DNA of 64,000 nt, taken from positions 124,001 through 188,000 of the forward strand of contig JAUIFE010000005.1 in NCBI GenBank assembly GCA_030429565.1. Direction: 5' to 3'. The notes beneath the pieces are model-generated. The model saw nothing but the letters and a program-made list of their open reading frames with translations, ran no database searches and was not told where the DNA came from. The number at the start of each line of letters is the position of its first letter. Position 1 is the stretch's first letter. This document shows positions 18,337-27,925 of the stretch, in pieces. Both the position numbers and the translations under genes were made by a program. The stretch comes from Holophagae bacterium (GTDB lineage Bacteria; Acidobacteriota; Holophagae; Acanthopleuribacterales; Acanthopleuribacteraceae).

Positions 18337-19308
18337 GTGCTTGTTTCAGTCGTAATTATCGGCCGCAATGAAGGCGAGCGTTTGATTCGCTGCATTACAT
18401 CGGTCAAAGAAATGGAATTCGATCCCACCCAGTACGAAATTATTTACGTGGATAGCGGTTCGACCGACGGCAGTCAGGAAGCCGCCGCCAAATTGGGTGC
18501 GCGCGTGTTTGAGTTGGAAACCGACAAACCGACCGCTGCCAAGGGTCGCAATAAAGGCGCCCATGAGGCCGAAGGATCCCTGCTGTTTTTTCTCGACGGC
18601 GACACCATTGTCGATCCCGAATTTTTGACCAAGGCCGCCGCCTTTCTCAAGGAACACGAGGATGTGGCCGCGGTTTCCGGCTTCCGCAAAGAGATTCATC
18701 CTGAGAACTCGATCTACAACAAGATCCTTGATTTAGAGTGGTTGCACAACGAAGGTGAGGCCCAATACTGCGGCGGCGATACCGTTATGCGCAAAGACGC
18801 CTTACTGCAGGCCGGCGGTTATAAAGAAGACCTGATTGCCGGTGAAGAACCGGAACTCTGTCACCGCATCCGCAAAAATAACTGGCGCATTTTCACCATT
18901 GCCGAACCCATGACCGGTCACGATCTCAATATCCGCAACTTCTCCGGTTATTGGCGCCGCAATTTGCGGTCCGGCCACGCTTGTGCCGAAGTTTCCGTGC
19001 TGACTGAAGGTGAAACCTTTGGCGCCGAGAGCAAGCGAAACTGGATTCAATCCGGTGTCTACTTGGGCGCGTCCTCCTTGCTGCTGGGCTTTTTACAGCT
19101 CTGGGCGGTGTTCCCGATTATGGCCGGCTACGCCCTCATGGTGCTGCGCAATATGCGCCGCAACCGTTGGCGCAAGTTGCCCTTTGGCACCGCGCTGATT
19201 TACGGCATGCACGCCCATTTGGTTTGGTTCCCCATCATGTGTGGTCAGATTCAGTACCATTGGAACCGCAAGCGCAATCGCGGCGGTCACATCATCGAAT
19301 ACAAGTGA
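18337..19308 (+). CDS. Family 2 glycosyltransferase, membrane-associated
   Basis: 323 residues; GTG start with GAGGTGA upstream. GT2 fold: SVVIIGRNEGERLIRCITSV, YVDSGSTDGS, the DXD metal site in FFLDGDTIVD and acceptor-side GEEPELCHRIR. Two or three hydrophobic segments close the protein (SSLLLGFLQLWAVFPIMAGYALMV and the LIYGMHAHLVWFP region). Adds a sugar to the lipid-linked repeat unit on the inner face of the membrane. Seven bases separate it from the flippase. Confidence 0.9.
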   Translation: MLVSVVIIGRNEGERLIRCITSVKEMEFDPTQYEIIYVDSGSTDGSQEAAAKLGARVFELETDKPTAAKGRNKGAHEAEGSLLFFLDGDTIVDPEFLTKAAAFLKEHEDVAAVSGFRKEIHPENSIYNKILDLEWLHNEGEAQYCGGDTVMRKDALLQAGGYKEDLIAGEEPELCHRIRKNNWRIFTIAEPMTGHDLNIRNFSGYWRRNLRSGHACAEVSVLTEGETFGAESKRNWIQSGVYLGASSLLLGFLQLWAVFPIMAGYALMVLRNMRRNRWRKLPFGTALIYGMHAHLVWFPIMCGQIQYHWNRKRNRGGHIIEYK

Positions 19309-19315
19309 GTCCGGA

Positions 19316-20986
19316 ATGAGCACCGATTCCACCGATCAGCATCTTGCGATTGACGACATTCCCCATCCCGATCCCAGCGAACAACCGGAGGTGCCGCCGC
19401 AACAGGGGACCTCACTGCAAATGAACGTGGCCGCGTCACTGCTGGCCAACGTGTTGTACCTGGTGAGTCGCCTGTTTGTCGCCCCTGTGGCGCTGGTTTA
19501 CATCACCTTGGAAATGTGGGGGATTTGGGGTTTCTGTTTTACCCTCATCGGTTATTTCGGCATGGGCGCTTTTGGTATTTCCAATGCCTACATTCGTTTT
19601 GTCGGGGTGTACTCCGCGCAAGGCAACATTGATCGAATTAACCGTTTGGTCTCCAGTGGCTTAGCCATAACTTGCAGCGCTGCTACCGCCGTCATGATCG
19701 GTCTCTATTTTTCCTTGGATTGGATTGTCAACCGGCTCAAGGTTTCCCCAGAGCTACACGAAACCGCCTTTGTGTTGCTCTACGGGACCGTCGGTGTGTT
19801 TATGCTCGATTTGACCTTCGGCGCCTTTCAGTACGTGTTAACCGGGCTGCAACGTATCGTGGCTGAGCGTGTCGTCTTCATTCTTTCCTTTATGTTGGAG
19901 TGGGTGCTGATCATCGGTTTGTTCTGGTTTGGCCACGGTGTGTACTCGCTGCTGTATGCCTTTGCCGCGCGTTACATTTTTTCCACCTTTGCCTACGTCT
20001 ACATTACCTATCGCGCCTTGCCAGGCTTTAAAGTCTCCCCGTTTTTGGTCGACCGCACCTGTTTCGATTACTTCATCAAGTTCGGCGGCGTCGTGCAGGC
20101 CACCGGCTTACTGGCGATGTTCGTTGGTTCGGTTCAGCGTTTGGTAGCTGGTTTTGTCATGAATGTCGAGATGGTCGGGCTCTTCGACTTGGGTGAAAAG
20201 TTCCCACGCATGGCGACCGCCATTCCGGCTTCGGTCAACCACGCTTTGTTCCCAGCCGCTACTGCTTTGGAACAAGGCGGTACCCCCAAGGAGCTCAGTG
20301 ACCTCTACGTCAACAGCGGCCGCTACACCAGCTTAATTACCGGCGTGATTATGGGGTTTTTGGCGTGTTTTTCGTTTGCGATTATCGCGGCTTGGGTCGG
20401 TCCCGATCCCAAGTTTTTCCTGGCCGCCGTGTTGATGAGCATGTTCACCTTACCGGTTCAGTTCCACACCTTAACCGGTCCGGCCAGTTCCATGTTCAAG
20501 GGCATCGGTAAACCGTGGCGCGAGTTCATGTTTCCCCTGATTCACCTGGGTGTTTTGATTCTGTTTGTCCCGCTTGGCATTTACCTGTTCAAAACCGGTG
20601 AAGGCGGTACCGAGCTGCAGCAACAAAACACCATCAATCTCTCGATTTTGGTGTGCGTGGCGCAAACCATTGCCTCCTTTATCTATATGTACTACGCTAA
20701 CGCCAAGTTCGGCATTTCGCAGATTCGTTACTTTGTTCACGCGGTTGCGCCTGGGCTGGTGCCTTACCTGGTCGGCTTGGTGTTGCTGTTTGCCACCAAA
20801 CCGATTTTTGCGCCCTATCACGGCGATCGTTGGCCGACCCTGGCGATTCTCGTTGTTGTCGGCATTGTCTACGTGCTCCTGAACATGGGCGTTTGCTGGT
20901 TTTTCTTCCGACAGGAAGAGCGCGACCGCGTTCGCGGCATGGCGAACAAAGGTTTGGCGGCGGTGAAGCAGAAGTTGGGTCGTTAA
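19316..20986 (+). CDS. Polysaccharide flippase (MOP/Wzx-like)
   Basis: 556 residues from ATG 19316, chosen over an upstream in-frame start that would overlap the previous gene. A hydrophilic 45-residue N-terminus precedes about 12-14 membrane helices in the MOP superfamily pattern (first helix NVAASLLANVLYLVSRLFVAPVALVY; the conserved-looking EKFPRMATAIPASVNHALFPAATAL in the middle). Flips lipid-linked repeat units to the periplasmic leaflet. It is longer than typical Wzx (about 420-480) mainly because of the N-terminal tail and inter-helix loops. No Wzy polymerase was recognised in the window. Confidence 0.85.
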   Translation: MSTDSTDQHLAIDDIPHPDPSEQPEVPPQQGTSLQMNVAASLLANVLYLVSRLFVAPVALVYITLEMWGIWGFCFTLIGYFGMGAFGISNAYIRFVGVYSAQGNIDRINRLVSSGLAITCSAATAVMIGLYFSLDWIVNRLKVSPELHETAFVLLYGTVGVFMLDLTFGAFQYVLTGLQRIVAERVVFILSFMLEWVLIIGLFWFGHGVYSLLYAFAARYIFSTFAYVYITYRALPGFKVSPFLVDRTCFDYFIKFGGVVQATGLLAMFVGSVQRLVAGFVMNVEMVGLFDLGEKFPRMATAIPASVNHALFPAATALEQGGTPKELSDLYVNSGRYTSLITGVIMGFLACFSFAIIAAWVGPDPKFFLAAVLMSMFTLPVQFHTLTGPASSMFKGIGKPWREFMFPLIHLGVLILFVPLGIYLFKTGEGGTELQQQNTINLSILVCVAQTIASFIYMYYANAKFGISQIRYFVHAVAPGLVPYLVGLVLLFATKPIFAPYHGDRWPTLAILVVVGIVYVLLNMGVCWFFFRQEERDRVRGMANKGLAAVKQKLGR

Positions 20987-20997
20987 TGAGGTGAAGA

Positions 20998-23406
20998 TTG
21001 TCCTGGTTTCAAAGTAAGGATGCCCCTGTTTGGCTCGGCCTGCTGTTACTGCTCAACGCCTGTGGTGAAAGCGCGCCCAAAACCCAGGACAAACCCGATC
21101 TTGTGCCCAGTTCGCACATTGAAATCAGCTTAACCGACGAAGTTCGCGTGCCCGCCGTGCGCCGTTTCGGCATTAACCTAACCGGTCAAAGTTATTGGGG
21201 CTCGCAGCAAATCCTCAACAATGTCGTCGCCCTGAATCCCGGCTTTGAAGGGCGCCAGTTTCAATCACTGGTGGATGTTGCGATTGGTGGTCGCGGCGAA
21301 TTTGTCACGCGCGGCCCGGCTTCAGGCTGGACCGAAAATTTTTGGAAGGGCGCCCGCTTTGAACTGATTAACGGCGCCAACAAAGGCAAAAGCGGCCGCA
21401 TTATGCGATCTTGGCCCGGCGTCGGCGACGGTGGCGCCCGTTTTGTGGCCGATCAACCTTATGAGTTCGCATCCGGTGATGTCCTGATCCTGCGCTTAAC
21501 CAGCGACGGATACGGCGACGGTCAATGGTGGCCCCAAATCGAAGGTGCAGGCAAGGTAAGCACGACCGTGGCCGACACGCGCCCCGGCAGTCCCGGCACG
21601 CAATCGCTTAAATTGACCACGACGCGGCCCGGTGATCGCGTGAATTTGCGGGCTTATGCCGACAGCAAACGCGCCGGTCACGAACCTTTTTTACGCTTAA
21701 CCGGCGAGTATCGGCTCAGCTTTTGGGCCAAAAGCAATCGACCCGACACCCAGTTAAAAGTGTTTTTTCGCCGCATTACCGACCCACAACAGTTGTGGTT
21801 GGAGAAAGAGGTCGCGCTTGAGGCAGCCTGGAAAGAGCAGACCTTCGATTTTCAAATAGCGCGAGATTCGCGGCCGGGCACGATTGAGTTGGTTTTTGAA
21901 TTGTCGCGTGGTGAAGTGCAGCTCGACGACGTGTCGCTGAAACGCACGCGGCCGCCGACCTCGATCCTTGAGGACGGTCCGCCGATCAAAAACCCAACAC
22001 CGTTTCGCGACGAAATGGTCGCGGCTTTGCAACGCCTGCGTCCTGGCATTTTGCGTTACCACGTTGGCCATTGGGGCGACACGCTCGATAACATGTTGGC
22101 CGAGCCTTTCGCGCGCAAAACGATGGGTTACAGCTATTGGTCGGCCGATACCGACCCCGTCTCTTATCCGCTACATCACTTTCTTGAGCTGTGTCAGTTG
22201 GTCGATGCCGAACCCTGGGTGATTGTACCGGTGACTTTTTCGCCGCGCGAAATGCAGGGTTTGATTGAGTACCTTGCCGGCGCGAGCGATACCCATTACG
22301 GCCGTCTGCGACGCGAGCAAGGTTACCGCGAGGCATGGATTAAACACTTCGACCGCATCCACTTGGAGCTGGGCAACGAAGCCTGGAACGAAACCTTTCG
22401 CGGGGCAACCATTGACGATCCCGCCGTCTACGGCATGCGCGGTCAAGAGCTGTTTAACGCCGCTCGCCGCACCGTGTCCTATCAAAAAGACAAGTTTCAG
22501 TTAATTTTGGGCGGCCAGCCGATTGGCGGGCCGCGCAATCAGATCATCCACCAATCCGGCAAAGCCCACGATGCCTTCACCTTGGCGCCCTATACCCGGT
22601 TCAGCCTGGACGATCCCGGCACCGCCACACATTTCTACCGCGATCTGTTTGAGGAAACCCGCAACCAGGTCCGCGAAGGTTGGATGAAGCAAAATTTCGA
22701 CATGATCAACCAGTCGAATCATCCCGTGCCGCTGGTGATCTACGAGACCAACTTGCACACCACCGAAGGCGACATTAGTCAAAGCGCGCTCGACCGCTTT
22801 ATTCCATCGGCCGGTTCAGCGATTGGTATGGGTTTCCACATGTTGCATTTCCTGTCGGAAATGGGCATTCGCGACCAGTGTTTTTACAACCTGAGTCAGT
22901 ACAACTTCAAACGTGCCGACGAAAAAGAGGTCCTGTTGTGGGGCGCGGTGCGCAACTACGGCCCGCCGTTACAGGCACGACCCAGTTTTTACATGTTGGA
23001 AATGCTGAATATGGCCTTGGACGGCGACATGGTGAAAACCGAACACAGCGGGCGTTTGCCGGACTGGCAAGGTGTGTTTTGGCCGAACAAAGCGTTCCAC
23101 AACGGCAACCTGTTGGCCAGTTACGGTTTTAAACACCGCGACGGTGGCGGTGCGCTGGTTGTGTTTAACCTCGATACCAACGAACCGATCCCGGTGCGTT
23201 TGCGATTTTCCGGTAAAAAACCCTTTAAAGCGACTTACTATCAATTGAGTTACGCGCAGGTTACCGACAACAATGAAACCGAACGCGAGGTGCGTATTGT
23301 TGATTTCGAGGTGCCTGATTTCGGCGATGGTTACGAGACGCCGCTGGGTCCGATTACCATGAACCTGTGGGTATGGGAAAAAACCGAGGGCGGCAAGGGG
23401 CGTTAG
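20998..23406 (+). CDS. Glycoside-hydrolase-like lipoprotein (clan GH-A fold)
   Basis: 802 residues; TTG start with GAGGTGA upstream. A lipobox (LLLLNAC-G) gives a lipoprotein. After a carbohydrate-binding-like beta domain (about residues 160-315), the C-terminal half looks like a (beta/alpha)8 hydrolase of the GH39/GH51 type: candidate acid/base Glu461 in LELGNEAWNE and candidate nucleophile Glu583 in VIYETNLH, 122 residues apart, followed by a beta-sandwich tail. Last gene of the export operon, 11 bases after the flippase gene, so it may trim or modify the exported polymer. The exact GH family is uncertain. Confidence 0.65.
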   Translation: MSWFQSKDAPVWLGLLLLLNACGESAPKTQDKPDLVPSSHIEISLTDEVRVPAVRRFGINLTGQSYWGSQQILNNVVALNPGFEGRQFQSLVDVAIGGRGEFVTRGPASGWTENFWKGARFELINGANKGKSGRIMRSWPGVGDGGARFVADQPYEFASGDVLILRLTSDGYGDGQWWPQIEGAGKVSTTVADTRPGSPGTQSLKLTTTRPGDRVNLRAYADSKRAGHEPFLRLTGEYRLSFWAKSNRPDTQLKVFFRRITDPQQLWLEKEVALEAAWKEQTFDFQIARDSRPGTIELVFELSRGEVQLDDVSLKRTRPPTSILEDGPPIKNPTPFRDEMVAALQRLRPGILRYHVGHWGDTLDNMLAEPFARKTMGYSYWSADTDPVSYPLHHFLELCQLVDAEPWVIVPVTFSPREMQGLIEYLAGASDTHYGRLRREQGYREAWIKHFDRIHLELGNEAWNETFRGATIDDPAVYGMRGQELFNAARRTVSYQKDKFQLILGGQPIGGPRNQIIHQSGKAHDAFTLAPYTRFSLDDPGTATHFYRDLFEETRNQVREGWMKQNFDMINQSNHPVPLVIYETNLHTTEGDISQSALDRFIPSAGSAIGMGFHMLHFLSEMGIRDQCFYNLSQYNFKRADEKEVLLWGAVRNYGPPLQARPSFYMLEMLNMALDGDMVKTEHSGRLPDWQGVFWPNKAFHNGNLLASYGFKHRDGGGALVVFNLDTNEPIPVRLRFSGKKPFKATYYQLSYAQVTDNNETEREVRIVDFEVPDFGDGYETPLGPITMNLWVWEKTEGGKGR

Positions 23407-23416
23407 GCGCGCTTGG

Positions 23417-24130
23417 TTAAAGCGTGCGCATGTGGCTTTCGATCTGGCGGAGAACTTCGCGCGAGAACGGCATACCGATGTGGGTGGTGCCTACTTCCAC
23501 ATGGGTCACGTTGGGTGACCAGTGATCGATACAGGCGCGCCAGGCGACAATACCGTCGCGGCGTGAATACAGTGCCGTGGTGGGCGTGGTTAGCGGCGTT
23601 TTGTAGCGCTCAATCGTTTCCTGTTCGATGGCGTCCATATCGACATCTTTGCCGCGATAGAAGCGACTGACCGTGGTGTACTTGGGCCCGCCCCACACGG
23701 GTGTTCCCAGGGTAATCATCGCTTCGACGAGGTCGGGATTGTCGCGGGCCGCTTCGCGGGCGATGTAACCGCCCAAACTCCAACCGATCAGGATCACGGG
23801 CGCGCCGCTTTCGGCAACTGCTTTTTTGAGCTTGGTTTCAAAGGCCGGCAGCAGCTTCGGTACTTGGCCGTTGTTGAGACCCAAACCCCAATCCTGAGCC
23901 TTAAAACCCAACCCCGTGGCGACGCGCCGAACGCCGGTCATGGCGGTGGGTGACGTTGCGAAACCGGGTAAAAGGATGACAGTGCGGCCACGTCCGTTGT
24001 CGGCACGACTGGGGCAGGCAAGGGTCGGTAAACCGCTAAGCACGTCCACGAACGCCAAAAGCTCAAAGCCACGTGCCCAGGCGTCGGGTGCTTCGATGGG
24101 TTCCGCTGTAAAAAAATCGCCCGTTGTCAA
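23417..24130 (-). CDS. Alpha/beta hydrolase
   Basis: 237 residues; TTG start six bases after GGAGG. Oxyanion region VILLPGFATSP, nucleophile Ser in GWSLGGY, acid Asp in SRRDGIV and base His in GTTHIGM complete a catalytic triad. No signal peptide. The fold suits lipase/esterase-like chemistry; the substrate is unknown. It converges on the polysaccharide operon with only ten bases between the stop codons. Confidence 0.85.
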   Translation of the reverse strand: MTTGDFFTAEPIEAPDAWARGFELLAFVDVLSGLPTLACPSRADNGRGRTVILLPGFATSPTAMTGVRRVATGLGFKAQDWGLGLNNGQVPKLLPAFETKLKKAVAESGAPVILIGWSLGGYIAREAARDNPDLVEAMITLGTPVWGGPKYTTVSRFYRGKDVDMDAIEQETIERYKTPLTTPTTALYSRRDGIVAWRACIDHWSPNVTHVEVGTTHIGMPFSREVLRQIESHMRTL

Positions 24131-24291
24131 AACGCCCTCCGGTGATTCGTGCTCGATCTTGAATAAGTCTATCGGGTCGATCGGTGTCGTCGCGGCTGGA
24201 ATTTCGAATAGCGTTCTAACGCTTTCTTTTGAGGGCGGTTAGCATCTCGGCGAACCACCGTTTCGTCTTAGATTTACCGCCCGCGACGGCT

Positions 24292-24690
24292 TTAGCTTGC
24301 CGGCAGGCTGTAGGTGAAGCGGTAGAAGTGGTTGCCGTCTTTTATTTCGACGGCCATACTGCCGGTGATGCCGGTCAAGTCGCCGCCACCGGAATTGGGC
24401 ACCACGGTAATCGTCAAGTTCTCGCCCGCCGCCGTCATTAAGCTGTGGTGTTGCAAGACAAAGTTGCCTTGGCGGCCGTCAAGCGTCACATTAACCCGTT
24501 CCTGAGCAACGTAACCGGCGCAGCCGGTTGGCGTACGCGCGCCAAGTAAGTGACCCAAACTGGTGCCGACCATTCCGCCGGTGAACTGTTTATCGATGGT
24601 CATCATGACTAGGGTCGTGTCACCTTCGCCGTCTTTGAGCGGTTGCGGCGATGCTTTCAACGTATACGCTCCTGTGATCTCCTGTGACAT
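24292..24690 (-). CDS. DUF3224-family protein
   Basis: 132 residues from ATG 24690 (AGGAAG upstream); the longer frame to 24756 is not supported by a ribosome-binding site. The pattern of a compact beta-barrel with a central GTSLG segment, a GCAGYVAQERVNVTLDGRQGNFVLQH core and SGGGDLTGITGSM fits DUF3224, a small family of unknown function related to the allene oxide cyclase-like fold. Cytoplasmic, with no partner evident. Confidence 0.75.
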   Translation of the reverse strand: MSQEITGAYTLKASPQPLKDGEGDTTLVMMTIDKQFTGGMVGTSLGHLLGARTPTGCAGYVAQERVNVTLDGRQGNFVLQHHSLMTAAGENLTITVVPNSGGGDLTGITGSMAVEIKDGNHFYRFTYSLPAS

Positions 24691-24969
24691 GGCGCTTCCT
24701 TTTTTCGAGTGGGCGTTGTCGCGCCGTGGCGCCCCGGTAAAACCGGATTTGCCCAACCCTATCTCTTTACGCGCGGGCGACGCTTCAAGCGGCTCATTTT
24801 AACGCGAAACCTTTTTTATAAAAGACCGTGATTTTTAATTGTGACAACGACCAGGGTGTTTGGCAAAGTATTGGCTTGATTGAGTTTGTGTTGCGGTCTG
24901 AGGCATCTGTTCGTGCCGGCCGAAGGATTCCCCTCGGATTGGCTCTTTTTAGCCTGCTGACCGGGGGGC

Positions 24970-26418
24970 TTAAGGCGTCGGGGTTTGATTTAGCCGCTGT
25001 AGGATTGCTTTCGCATTGTGGTTTTGGGGATCCAAGGCCAGTGACTTTTGATAGTTAAGCATGGCTTTTTCGCGGTCTTCTCCCACCAAATAGGCTTCAC
25101 CTAAGCTGTCAAACGCGTTGGCTGATTTGGGAAAAAGCGTTGTGTTCAAGGCTAATACCGCCACCGCTTGGTCCATTAAACGGAATTCTAGGAATCGGTA
25201 ACCCAAGCTATTGAGGCGACTTTCATCGATGTCGTACGAAGTGGGATTTTGGCGGATTTTGGCCAAACCTTTGGTGAGATTTGATTCGAGAAATGCTTGG
25301 GTCAACACGTAGGCGGCGGGCAAGGGTTTGGATTGTGGCACGCCGTATAAAATTGCCGCGATCTGTTGGGTCAAGCTGTCTAAGGTTTGGTAACCGGTGC
25401 CGTTATTGCTGAGTAGGACGACCAAGAAACGTTCCTCGGGAAAACGGGTGAACATCGAGCTAAAACCCATGACGGCGCCGTTATAACCCACCGATTTGAC
25501 CGTTTTCGCTCCGTCCGCTAAGCTGCGCGTTTGAACTTCCCAAGACAAGGGCGCCGCGGGTGCGAAGAGCACCGAACGGTTGGCCTGATTGAGCAGCTTG
25601 TCGCTGTAAAGCGCTTGATCCCACTTCAGCAGGTCGTCGACCGAGCTAACCAGTGAGGCCGCCGCCATAAATACCTCTGTGTTGAGGTAGTGTTCGTTGC
25701 GGTAGCCGCCGCCTGCCGTCCATTGATAGCCGTCGGCGCGGTTGGGAATGATGCGCGTGTAGCTCTCGTGTTGGGTGTGGGTCATGCCTGCCGGCGTCGT
25801 GATGTGTTTTTTGACGAAGTCCGCATACGACATGCCGCTCGCGGCTTCGATGATTTTGCCCAGGATAAAATAACCGGCGTTCGAGTAGCGGCGACCTTGG
25901 CCCGGCTCGAATTCGAGCGGCAGCTCGGTGATCGCTTTGAGGAAGTCGGCATCGGCGATCGGTTGTTTGTAACGGCCTTCAAACCAGCCAGGCAAACGTG
26001 TGTAGTTGGAGATGCCTGATTGGTGTGTGAGTAACTGACGAATGGTCACCTGTTTGCCGTAAGCAGCCGGAAACTGAGGCAGGTGTTTTTGGATGGGATC
26101 GTCCAAGTTGAGTTTTCCGCTCTGGACGAGCTGCATCACGGCAACGGCCGTGAACGATTTCGTCAGCGAACCCAGGCGAAACACTGTTTCAGGGCTGTTG
26201 GGCTGGTGCCACTCGCGATTGGCGAGACCGTGGCCGGCGCGGTAAATGACCCGGCCCTTTTGCGCGACGAGCACCGATCCGGAAAAGACGCCGTGTTCGG
26301 CGGCGCGTTTGATCAATGCTTCAATCGCCACGGCCGGCTCGTCGTCCGCGTGAGCGGCGCCAACGGGAATCGATAAAATGACAACGGCAACGAAAAACTT
26401 AATTGAGAACCATGGCAT
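24970..26418 (-). CDS. Serine beta-lactamase-family hydrolase with C-terminal TPR
   Basis: 482 residues. ATG at 26418 has GAGGAG eight bases upstream; the longer start at 26427 overlaps that site. Signal peptide ends near AHADD. The penicillin-binding/class C fold has SxxK at residues 84-87 (SLTK), the Tyr-x-Asn motif in RRYSNAGY, and a later substrate loop. The last 70 residues (ANAFDSLGEAYLVGEDREKAMLNYQKSL) form TPR-type helices, as in many esterase/peptidase members that are not true beta-lactamases. Acts in the periplasm; D-peptides or esters are likely substrates. Confidence 0.88.
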   Translation of the reverse strand: MPWFSIKFFVAVVILSIPVGAAHADDEPAVAIEALIKRAAEHGVFSGSVLVAQKGRVIYRAGHGLANREWHQPNSPETVFRLGSLTKSFTAVAVMQLVQSGKLNLDDPIQKHLPQFPAAYGKQVTIRQLLTHQSGISNYTRLPGWFEGRYKQPIADADFLKAITELPLEFEPGQGRRYSNAGYFILGKIIEAASGMSYADFVKKHITTPAGMTHTQHESYTRIIPNRADGYQWTAGGGYRNEHYLNTEVFMAAASLVSSVDDLLKWDQALYSDKLLNQANRSVLFAPAAPLSWEVQTRSLADGAKTVKSVGYNGAVMGFSSMFTRFPEERFLVVLLSNNGTGYQTLDSLTQQIAAILYGVPQSKPLPAAYVLTQAFLESNLTKGLAKIRQNPTSYDIDESRLNSLGYRFLEFRLMDQAVAVLALNTTLFPKSANAFDSLGEAYLVGEDREKAMLNYQKSLALDPQNHNAKAILQRLNQTPTP

Positions 26419-26659
26419 GAAGGTCACTCCTCATTGTTGGGTTGGTGAGCCGGAAGCCGGCGTCTCGGCCTGCCGGCCCCTATTTTGGCGCGGTTCGGTA
26501 AAAAACGCACGGGTTTGCTTAGACTCTGGAGATAAAGCGTTTTGGCTTCAGAAAGGGGCCGGCGTCCAGACCCACCGGTTTATTCATAGCGGTGGGAATT
26601 TCGAGCGATCTCTCTTTGTTTTTTGGGTACAATGACGGCACCAAAACGGGGAGGATCCC

Positions 26660-27817
26660 ATGGGAGAGGTTTTGCCGCGCTTGGGCATTGTCGGCGACAA
26701 CGGTGATAGCCACCAGCCCAGGCCACTGGCGCGCCGCGAGGACTGGCGCTTGACGGTGATCGCCGATGGGCGCCGCTTGGTTTATACCATTGATGATCTC
26801 GCCGCCTTGAACAGTCAAAAGGTCGGTATCGCCATTGAATGCGTGTCGGCCGGGTTTATCGCCGGCCGCAATGTGCCGCAGCAGTTTACCGGTATTCCGT
26901 TTCGCTTGTTAGCTGCTGAACTTGGCGATGTTTCACCCTACCAAACCGTGATTTTTCGCAGTGCCGCACGCGCCATTTGTGGGCCGCGCCACTTGCCCCA
27001 CGAAACCTCATTGGAACTTGATTACTGTCTGACCTCACCCCATACCTTGGTTGCCTGGGAACTCAACGGAGCGCCTTTGCCTTATGCGAACGGTTGGCCG
27101 TTGCGCTCGACCGTTGGTCCCGACCGATACTTCTACAAATCGATTAAGTGGCTTAACGAAATCGAGTTCTCGCGCTTGCCGATGGATCAGGTGCGCGGCT
27201 CCTGGGAAACCTACGCCGGCTACCACAACCTCGGACGCACCGCCCAAAAGGAAAAGTTTACGCCGATTATGCGTTTGATCTCTGCTGTCGCTGAGGACGG
27301 TGGTGATGTCAGTACCGAAATCCCGCGTGACACATGGCAACAGACGCTTGACGAATTGGTGGCGGCCCGCGACCTTTCGCGGCTGATTCTGGCCAAGGTC
27401 GAATACATGGGGCTCGAACTACCCAAGGATTATCGCGGCGTGCGCTTCCATGACGGGCCTTTTATCGCCAAGTTGCGCGGCTGTAAGTTCTCTCGCTGCA
27501 ATTTTGCCGGCACCGACATGCGGGGGGTGAATCTTTCGCTTTCGAAAATGCTGCGCTGTGATTTTGCCGAGGACGGTGCCAACCCGGCTGTTCTGGCCGA
27601 GGTCGACGCCGAGGGCGCCGATTTTAGCGGAGCCGATCTAACCGGCGTTGACATGCGCGACAGTTACCTTGCCGGGGCGAGTTTTTACCCGCAAAATCAG
27701 CGCAAGAGCGAGACGCGTCCCGCCGCTGCTAAGGTTAAAGGGCTTGATTTGCGCGGTGCGCGTAACCTCGATGCGGAACAGGCCGTGTGGTTGGCCGAAG
27801 ACGGTGCGCGCCTTTAG
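26660..27817 (+). CDS. Molybdopterin-oxidoreductase (sulfite-oxidase fold) fused to pentapeptide repeats
   Basis: 385 residues, GGAGG upstream. Residues 30-180 match the oxidoreductase molybdopterin-binding domain: the Mo-ligand Cys61 in GIAIECVSAG, the loop YQTVIFRSAARAICGPRHLP, and WELNGAPLPYANGWPLRSTVGP with VKWLNEIEF-like KSIKWLNEIEF. Residues about 255-345 contain pentapeptide-type repeats (A/C-[DN]-[LF]-x-x), e.g. CKFSRCNFAGTDMRGVNL and ADFSGADLTGVDM. There is no signal peptide or TAT motif, which is odd since most relatives are periplasmic. The combination of the two domains is unusual. Substrate unknown. Confidence 0.7.
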   Translation: MGEVLPRLGIVGDNGDSHQPRPLARREDWRLTVIADGRRLVYTIDDLAALNSQKVGIAIECVSAGFIAGRNVPQQFTGIPFRLLAAELGDVSPYQTVIFRSAARAICGPRHLPHETSLELDYCLTSPHTLVAWELNGAPLPYANGWPLRSTVGPDRYFYKSIKWLNEIEFSRLPMDQVRGSWETYAGYHNLGRTAQKEKFTPIMRLISAVAEDGGDVSTEIPRDTWQQTLDELVAARDLSRLILAKVEYMGLELPKDYRGVRFHDGPFIAKLRGCKFSRCNFAGTDMRGVNLSLSKMLRCDFAEDGANPAVLAEVDAEGADFSGADLTGVDMRDSYLAGASFYPQNQRKSETRPAAAKVKGLDLRGARNLDAEQAVWLAEDGARL

Positions 27818-27925
27818 CTTGGCGGCGGTCTTTTCCCGCGAAGGCTTTGCCAGGCTGTGCTATTTTAGGGGTACCCGGCACCCTATAACCCATTGCCCGT
27901 TCCCTGTTTTGGCTTGAGGCTCGCA

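Noticed and set aside
24970..26418. Annotation as antibiotic-resistance beta-lactamase
   Set aside because: The SxxK/YxN fold is shared by many esterases and peptidases, and the TPR tail is atypical for class C resistance enzymes.
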